This document shows, piece after piece, positions 7,067 to 11,606 of a DNA stretch of 11,606 nucleotides. Where the stretch lies: NCBI GenBank assembly GCA_938036665.1, contig CALHWR010000042.1, positions 1-11,606 on the forward strand. The letters run 5' to 3'. The position numbers and the translations under genes were made by a program. The stretch comes from an uncultured Collinsella sp. GTDB taxonomy: Bacteria; Actinomycetota; Coriobacteriia; Coriobacteriales; Coriobacteriaceae. Numbering within the stretch: the stretch's first letter is position 1; every line of letters begins with the position of its first letter. Below the pieces are notes generated by a model that made no database searches, was not told the DNA's origin, and was given only the letters and a program-made list of their open reading frames with translations.

Positions 7067-8463
7067 GCAAGCTGTCCCCCGCGCGCAAACTTGCGCTCGA
7101 TGTACTGATGGAGGCCGATCGCCGCGGCATGTATGCGCGCGACGTGCTGTCCTCTCGCGCATCGGCCAAGGCTATTGACCAGCGCGATTCCGCTTTTGCC
7201 GCCCGCTTGGCGCTGGGCGTGGCCGCCACGCAGGGTATTTTGGACGAGCTGCTCGATCAGTTTCTCGATAAACCCAAAAAGGTTGCGCCGCGCGTTCGCA
7301 TGGCGCTTCGTATCTCGGCCTTCGAGATGCTCTACCTGCATACGCCGGGCCGCGTTGCCGTGAGCCAGGGTGTTGAGCTGGTGCGCAGTGGTGCTAAGTC
7401 TGCTGCGGGCTTGGCAAACGCGGTGCTGCACAAGGTTGCGGACAACGTTGAGGACTTTGCCACGGCATCCGACGTGGATGAGTCCGAGCGACGCTTGGTT
7501 CGTCTGTCGCGCCTGATGGGTCTTCCGCGCTGGCTATGCGCTCGCATTATGGCGTCGTTTGACACTCCAGAGGGTGCGCTCGGCTTCGCCGGCAATCTGG
7601 CGCCCGCGCCGCTCGCTTTGCACGAGAACGCCTTTGCAACCAAACCTGATCCGTACCTATCGCAGCTTGTGGCGCCTGTGTTCCCTGGCTGTCATGCTCC
7701 GGTCGATGCTCAGGTTACGGTTGCGTCGGGCGTATTTGAGCGTGCTGCTGCCGTGGCCTCGGACCTTAACGCCCAGCTTATCGCCACAGCTGCCACGCGC
7801 CCTGGTAGCTGCCTTGAGATTGGTGCCGGCCGTGGCACCAAGACCTATGTGATGATGTGCCAGGCCAAGCGTGCGGGCTATGAGCGTCAGCATACGGCGC
7901 TCGATCTGCATGATCGCAAGTGCGATCTGAATCTCGCTCGCCTGCATAAGGCTGGTATTCAGGGCGTTCGTACGGTTTCGGGTGATGCCTGCGAGCTTGA
8001 TGAGGTGCTCACATCGTTTGATGCCATGCTTGGCGAGCCGGTTAAGTTCGACACGGTCTTTATCGATGCGCCGTGCTCTGGCACCGGCACCATGCGCCGT
8101 CATCCCGAGATCCCGTGGCGCCTGACCGAAAAGGATGTGACGGTTGAGCTGCCCAAGCTGCAGCTGACGATACTCAAAGAGGCTGCTGTGCGCGTGGCTG
8201 CCGACGGCGAGCTCATCTATGCGACGTGCTCGGTCTTCGACGAGGAGAACATGCAGGTCGTGGAAGCGTTCTTGAGCTCTCCCGAGGGTGCCGGCTTTAG
8301 CGTGGCACCGCTTTCCGAGGCGCAGATTCTGCAACTCCCCGAGTTCGCCCAGGCCAAGAAGCTCGTCTCCGTACGCCAAAACGACCGAGGCCTCTTCCAA
8401 AGCGTGCCGGTAAACGCCGACTCCTACGACGGCCACTTCTGCGCCCGCCTGATCCACAACTAA
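7063..8463 (+). CDS. rsmB: 16S rRNA (cytosine-5) methyltransferase, RsmB/Sun family
   Basis: SAM-dependent methyltransferase expected to make m5C967 (E. coli numbering) in 16S rRNA. The protein is 466 residues from the ATG at 7063, which overlaps the fmt stop; a GGAG lies 9 bases upstream. A longer frame to 7015 would run inside fmt and is rejected. Residues 1-130 are a NusB-like RNA-binding domain (SPARKLALDVLMEADRRGMY, VAPRVRMALRISAFEMLYL, VAVSQGVELVR). The methyltransferase domain follows. Motif IV DAPCSGTG contains Cys338 and motif VI ATCSV contains Cys389; these are the two cysteines used for product release and catalysis. Motif I is atypical: LEIGAGRGTKT (251-261) replaces the usual DxCAAPGGKT. 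Assignment to the RsmB family is firm; the exact target base is inferred from the family. Confidence 0.9.
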   Translation: MSKLSPARKLALDVLMEADRRGMYARDVLSSRASAKAIDQRDSAFAARLALGVAATQGILDELLDQFLDKPKKVAPRVRMALRISAFEMLYLHTPGRVAVSQGVELVRSGAKSAAGLANAVLHKVADNVEDFATASDVDESERRLVRLSRLMGLPRWLCARIMASFDTPEGALGFAGNLAPAPLALHENAFATKPDPYLSQLVAPVFPGCHAPVDAQVTVASGVFERAAAVASDLNAQLIATAATRPGSCLEIGAGRGTKTYVMMCQAKRAGYERQHTALDLHDRKCDLNLARLHKAGIQGVRTVSGDACELDEVLTSFDAMLGEPVKFDTVFIDAPCSGTGTMRRHPEIPWRLTEKDVTVELPKLQLTILKEAAVRVAADGELIYATCSVFDEENMQVVEAFLSSPEGAGFSVAPLSEAQILQLPEFAQAKKLVSVRQNDRGLFQSVPVNADSYDGHFCARLIHN

Positions 8464-8471
8464 CTACTAAT

Positions 8472-8534
8472 TTGCGGTGAAATAGGGATTGAATAGCGGC
8501 TTCTACCTGCCAAACTGTCCTTATTTCACCGCAA
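8472..8534. repeat. 17-bp inverted repeat, 29-nt loop (IR4)
   Basis: TTGCGGTGAAATAGGGA (8472-8488) pairs with its reverse complement at 8518-8534, with a single G-T wobble. It starts 8 bases after the rsmB stop in the convergent gap. No T-run follows either arm. It has the same design as the three longer repeats but a different sequence. Confidence 0.85.
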
Positions 8535-8575
8535 TTCATAAGGAAACCTGGCCTGATAATTAGCTACTCATAGCT

Positions 8576-8614
8576 CAAAGAAATAGCCCCGCGATTGGTG
8601 TCGGTCGCGGGGCT
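8576..8614 (-). terminator. Terminator for the FmdB-type gene, possibly bidirectional
   Basis: AGCCCCGCGA (8585-8594) pairs perfectly with TCGCGGGGCT (8605-8614) around a 10-base loop. Read on the minus strand it is followed by ATTTCTTTG. In the plus direction the tail GATTGGTTTC is weaker but could help end the rsmB transcript. Confidence 0.85.
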
Positions 8615-8623
8615 GATTGGTTT

Positions 8624-8860
8624 CTAGTGGTTATGCGGGCAGTTGGCGCAGCAGCCGCTTGTGGCGCTGGTGCTGGAGCCGCCGCTGCGCTGGTCGGTGT
8701 TGTAGAAACCGCTGCCATCGAACTTAATACCGCTGGCCGAGAACGTCTTGGCCGCCGGGGCACCGCAGCTCGGGCATAGGACCTCGGGGGTCTCGGACAT
8801 GGGATGCTCAACCTCGAACACGTTGCCGCAGCTCGAGCACTTGTAATCGTAGCGCGCCAT
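8624..8860 (-). CDS. FmdB-family zinc-ribbon protein
   Basis: Small protein of 78 residues. It opens MARYDYKCSSCGNVFEVEHP, diagnostic of the FmdB/CxxC zinc-ribbon family. Four cysteines (C8, C11, C29, C32) form one zinc site. The conserved GIKFDGSGFYNTD segment follows at 44-56. The tail is Ser/Gly-rich and ends with a second metal-like cluster, C70-C71-x-x-C74 with His76 and His78. Family members are often called putative regulators after FmdB of methylotrophs, but their role is not established. AAAAGGAAG precedes the start at normal spacing. It is downstream of, and co-oriented with, the glucan enzyme gene, but a terminator separates them. Confidence 0.9.
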   Translation of the reverse strand: MARYDYKCSSCGNVFEVEHPMSETPEVLCPSCGAPAAKTFSASGIKFDGSGFYNTDQRSGGSSTSATSGCCANCPHNH

Positions 8861-8873
8861 AATACTTCCTTTT

Positions 8874-8904
8874 CAGCACAAAGCGGGCAGATCGCTCTGC
8901 CCGC
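8874..8904 (-). terminator. Terminator after the GH13-GH77 gene
   Basis: GCGGGCAGA (8883-8891) and TCTGCCCGC (8896-8904) form a perfect 9-bp stem with a 4-base loop. On the minus strand it is preceded by a run of Ts and followed by TTTGTGCT. It lies about 45 bases after the stop at 8949. The T-run is short, so termination may be partial and allow read-through into the FmdB-type gene. Confidence 0.7.
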
Positions 8905-8948
8905 AAAAATTCAAACAGCTGTAACTGTACCCTATATCGGGGGTTTTA

Positions 8949-11606
8949 TCACGCTTCGCCCCAGAATCTATGGGTGTTGCGCAGGAGCTGCGCAGTTTTG
9001 CCCTCGGTGGCCGCAACATCGGTCTCGTCAGCCTGCCAGGTCCAGTTGCCCGTGGCCACGCCCGGAACGTTCATGCGCGCGTCGTCGCCCAGCCCCAAGA
9101 CATCTTGCAGCGGCATCATCACCAGGGGAGCGTCGCTTGCCAGCGCGTCGCTCATCAGCTTGGACGCCACCTCAACACCGCTCGGCACGTCGCCACCCGC
9201 AAAGGAACGCGTGCACCAACCGGCCAGCGTCGACGTATCGTGCGTCGAGGTGTACAGAATCTTGCCGGGCGTGGGATGCACACCGCAACGAACGTCGTAG
9301 TCGCTAAACTCCAGCACGTCCATGCCGGGGAAACCGCAGGTCGAAGCCATGGCGCGAACACCGGGCGTCAAATAGCCCAGGTCCTCGGCGATAAAGTTGA
9401 GCGGACCCAGCTCGTCGTAGGCGGTCTGGAACAGGTCCTTGCCCGGGCCCGCCAGCCAGCGACCGTCGGCGCAAGCCTTGCCCGTGGGGATACTAAAGTA
9501 GCTGTGGAATCCCAGGAAGTGATCCAGGCGCACGCGGTCGTAGAGCGAAAACGCGCGGCGCAGGCGATCCATCCACCAGCTATAGCCGTTCTGCTTCATA
9601 TGGTCCCAGCGGAACGTCGGGTTGCCCCACACCTGACCCTCGGGCGCAAAGTTGTCGGGCGGCGCGCCCGAAATCTCAATTGCCTTACCGGTATCGGACA
9701 ACCAGAAGTTCTCGGGCTCGCTCCATGCATCGGCCGAATCGTCCGAGACATACATCGGGATATCGCCGATGACCTCGATGCCCTTCTTGTGCGCGTAGTT
9801 CATGAGCTCGCACCAGGCTAGGTCAAAGCGGTACTGCATGTACGCCTGCAGCTCTGCCTCGTCGTGGAAACGCTTGTCGTCAATCAGGTGCTCGTTGTAG
9901 CGCGCGACATCCGTCGGCCAATCGTGGCGCGACTCGCCCTCAAAGTACTTCTTAACGGCCATGTAGACGCAGTATTTCTCGAGCCAATCGGCGTTGCGAT
10001 GTTTAAACGCGGTGTAGAGCGGATCGGCATCTTCGCCGCCACGGGCCTTCCAAGTCTCAAAGTCGGCCGCCAGCTCCTCTTGGCTCTCGGGCAGCAGGTC
10101 AATATTGCCCGCAAAGGCCGAAGGCCCGGCGTAAGGGGAGCGGAAGAAGTCCGTTGGGTTGACAGGCAGGACCTGCCAGTAGCGCATGCCCATAGCGGAC
10201 AGATGGTCGATAAAGCGACGCGTGGGTGCGCCGATCGTGCCGGGCTTGCCGTCATCGGTCGGTACCGAGGTGATATGGCACACAACGCCCGCGCCGTGAT
10301 CGAGCGGCTCCTGCAAGCGCTGCTCGGCATGGTGATAGATGATCGACGAGCCCAGCGGATACAAATCGAGCGTGACCGTGCCGTTGTGGATCTCGCACTC
10401 GTGACCGCTGATCACGTCACTCGCGCATTCATCGAGCGCCGGAATCGTCACGCGGTGCGAATTGCGCAGACTACGATTAATGATAACCGTCGCGGACTCG
10501 CCATCCTTGCCCGTGCGGTTGTATGCCAGCACCTCGTCGTTGAGCGCGAAGGCCTTGATCTCGCCGTCGATCATAAACGGTAGTGCGCGGCGTACGGCGG
10601 AGGCGTTTTTGACAATAGCCAGCGTGTCGAAGTCGTGCAGTTGGTCCTTGGTCGGCAGGGTGCGGCGGTTGCCCGGATCGGTTAGACCCTCCAGGCCGTA
10701 CTCATCGCCATAGTAAATCGAAGGCACGCCCGGGAACGTCATCTGCATGAGCGTTGCGAGCCAAAAACGGCTCTTGGCCAGGCCCATCGAGTTCTCGTCC
10801 AGACGCCATTTGCTGCGCTCGCACTCGGGCAGCTGCGACTCATCGGGGCCGCCGCCGAGCACCGAGATAATGCGCGGACGGTCGTGGCTCGAAAGCAGAT
10901 TAAGTGCGCAGGACAGGGCCTCACGGGGATAGTTCTCGCGCAGGGTTTCGATATCCTCGGCTGCCTGGTAGGCGTTCTTGTAGCCCATCAAAAAGCCGAT
11001 GACCATGTCGCGGAAGGGGTAATCCATAGCAGAGTCCAGCTCGGAGCCTTGCAGATAGCGGCGCAGATGGCCGTAGCTGATCTTGTTGGAGGCGTCTTCC
11101 CAGACTTCGCCGAGCAACAGTGCATCAGGCTTCTCGGCGAGCACGGCCTTTTTGATCTCGGCCAGGAAGTCATCGGAAAGCTCGTCGGCCACGTCTAGGC
11201 GCCAGCCATGAGCGCCGGCACGTAGCCATTTACGGATCACGCCGTCCTTGCCCAGGAGCCGCTCGCGTACCAGCTCAGAGCTCTCATTGATGGCGGGCAT
11301 ATTGCCCACGCCCCACCAGCAGTCGTATGAGCCGTCCTCGTGGAAATAAAACGCATCGCGCCATGGCGAATCCTCGCTCTGCCACGCGCCCACGCCGGGG
11401 TAGTTGCCGTAGCGGTTGAAATAGATCGAGTCGTCACCCGTATGGTTAAAGACGCCGTCCAGAATGATGGAGATGCCCAGCTTCTCGGCCGCCTGGCACA
11501 GCTCGGTAAAGTCCTGCTCGGTGCCCAGGATCGGGTCGATCTTGGTGTAGTCGGCCGTGTCGTAGCGGTGGTTGCTCGCGGCTTCAAAAATGGGGTTGAG
11601 GTAGAT
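8949..11606 (-). CDS. GH13 alpha-amylase / GH77 4-alpha-glucanotransferase fusion, 5'-truncated
   Basis: Enzyme of maltodextrin or glycogen metabolism. The window holds its last 885 residues (numbered from the window edge); the start lies beyond base 11606. Residues 1 to about 425 are a GH13 barrel plus C-terminal beta domain. Region I is DGVFNHTGDDS (50-60). The nucleophile is Asp138 in GWRLDVADE, the acid Glu167 in LLGEVWED, and the third acid Asp242 in LLSSHDRPR. Residues from about 437 to 885 are a MalQ-type GH77 domain, with YWQVLPVNPT, SPYAGPSAFAGN, nucleophile Asp695 in VRLDHFLGF, acid/base Glu741 in IAEDLG and Asp790 in TSTHDTST. The end, PLQDVLGLGDDARMNVPG, is typical of MalQ. Both active sites look complete. 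The frame has no stop or frameshift across the junction, so this is a true fusion. GH13 part: neopullulanase or maltodextrin-hydrolase type is likely; exact specificity is unknown. Confidence 0.93.
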   Translation of the reverse strand: MYLNPIFEAASNHRYDTADYTKIDPILGTEQDFTELCQAAEKLGISIILDGVFNHTGDDSIYFNRYGNYPGVGAWQSEDSPWRDAFYFHEDGSYDCWWGVGNMPAINESSELVRERLLGKDGVIRKWLRAGAHGWRLDVADELSDDFLAEIKKAVLAEKPDALLLGEVWEDASNKISYGHLRRYLQGSELDSAMDYPFRDMVIGFLMGYKNAYQAAEDIETLRENYPREALSCALNLLSSHDRPRIISVLGGGPDESQLPECERSKWRLDENSMGLAKSRFWLATLMQMTFPGVPSIYYGDEYGLEGLTDPGNRRTLPTKDQLHDFDTLAIVKNASAVRRALPFMIDGEIKAFALNDEVLAYNRTGKDGESATVIINRSLRNSHRVTIPALDECASDVISGHECEIHNGTVTLDLYPLGSSIIYHHAEQRLQEPLDHGAGVVCHITSVPTDDGKPGTIGAPTRRFIDHLSAMGMRYWQVLPVNPTDFFRSPYAGPSAFAGNIDLLPESQEELAADFETWKARGGEDADPLYTAFKHRNADWLEKYCVYMAVKKYFEGESRHDWPTDVARYNEHLIDDKRFHDEAELQAYMQYRFDLAWCELMNYAHKKGIEVIGDIPMYVSDDSADAWSEPENFWLSDTGKAIEISGAPPDNFAPEGQVWGNPTFRWDHMKQNGYSWWMDRLRRAFSLYDRVRLDHFLGFHSYFSIPTGKACADGRWLAGPGKDLFQTAYDELGPLNFIAEDLGYLTPGVRAMASTCGFPGMDVLEFSDYDVRCGVHPTPGKILYTSTHDTSTLAGWCTRSFAGGDVPSGVEVASKLMSDALASDAPLVMMPLQDVLGLGDDARMNVPGVATGNWTWQADETDVAATEGKTAQLLRNTHRFWGEA

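Noticed and set aside
11237..11587. 116-codon minus-strand frame at the right edge
   Set aside because: It overlaps the GH13 frame, which shows the conserved DGVFNHTGDD motif; this is an out-of-frame shadow.

Overview
The window looks like core chromosome of a GC-rich bacterium, most likely a Coriobacteriia member close to Collinsella. This is an inference from codon use, gene content and protein style; no rRNA or other taxonomic marker is present. All coding space is taken by housekeeping genes. There are no phage, transposase, CRISPR or tRNA genes.

Layout. (1) Positions 1-840, minus strand: the first 280 codons of metK (S-adenosylmethionine synthetase), cut by the window edge. (2) 841-1123: divergent intergenic region holding a short hairpin in the metK leader, weak promoter-like boxes for both genes, and a perfect 29-bp inverted repeat between them. 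(3) 1124-2599: gltX (glutamyl-tRNA synthetase), closed by a canonical terminator. (4) 2676-2777: a nested 33-bp inverted repeat. (5) 2810-5263 priA and 5282-5818 def, 18 bases apart and probably one transcript. (6) 5819-6145: a third long inverted repeat, a terminator and the fmt leader. (7) 6146-7066 fmt and 7063-8463 rsmB, overlapping by 4 bases. (8) 8464-8623: a fourth inverted repeat and a terminator, in a convergent gap. (9) 8624-8860, minus strand: a small FmdB-type zinc-ribbon protein. (10) 8949-11606, minus strand: the C-terminal 885 residues of a GH13-GH77 fusion enzyme of alpha-glucan metabolism, running off the window end.

How the genes work together. priA-def-fmt-rsmB is a familiar bacterial cluster. 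PriA restarts stalled replication forks. Fmt formylates the initiator Met-tRNA and Def removes the formyl group from new proteins. RsmB methylates 16S rRNA. GltX and MetK supply charged tRNA and the methyl donor SAM, so the left two thirds serve translation and its cofactors. The right end is carbohydrate metabolism.

Most worth a second look: (a) four large hairpin-forming inverted repeats, one in each of the four main intergenic gaps, with similar 29-36 nt loops, two of them sharing core sequence; (b) an exact beta-clamp-binding pentapeptide (QLSLF) at the extreme N-terminus of PriA, on a flexible tail; (c) the GH13-GH77 fusion with both active sites intact; (d) an abrupt shift to T-ending codons limited to fmt and its leader.
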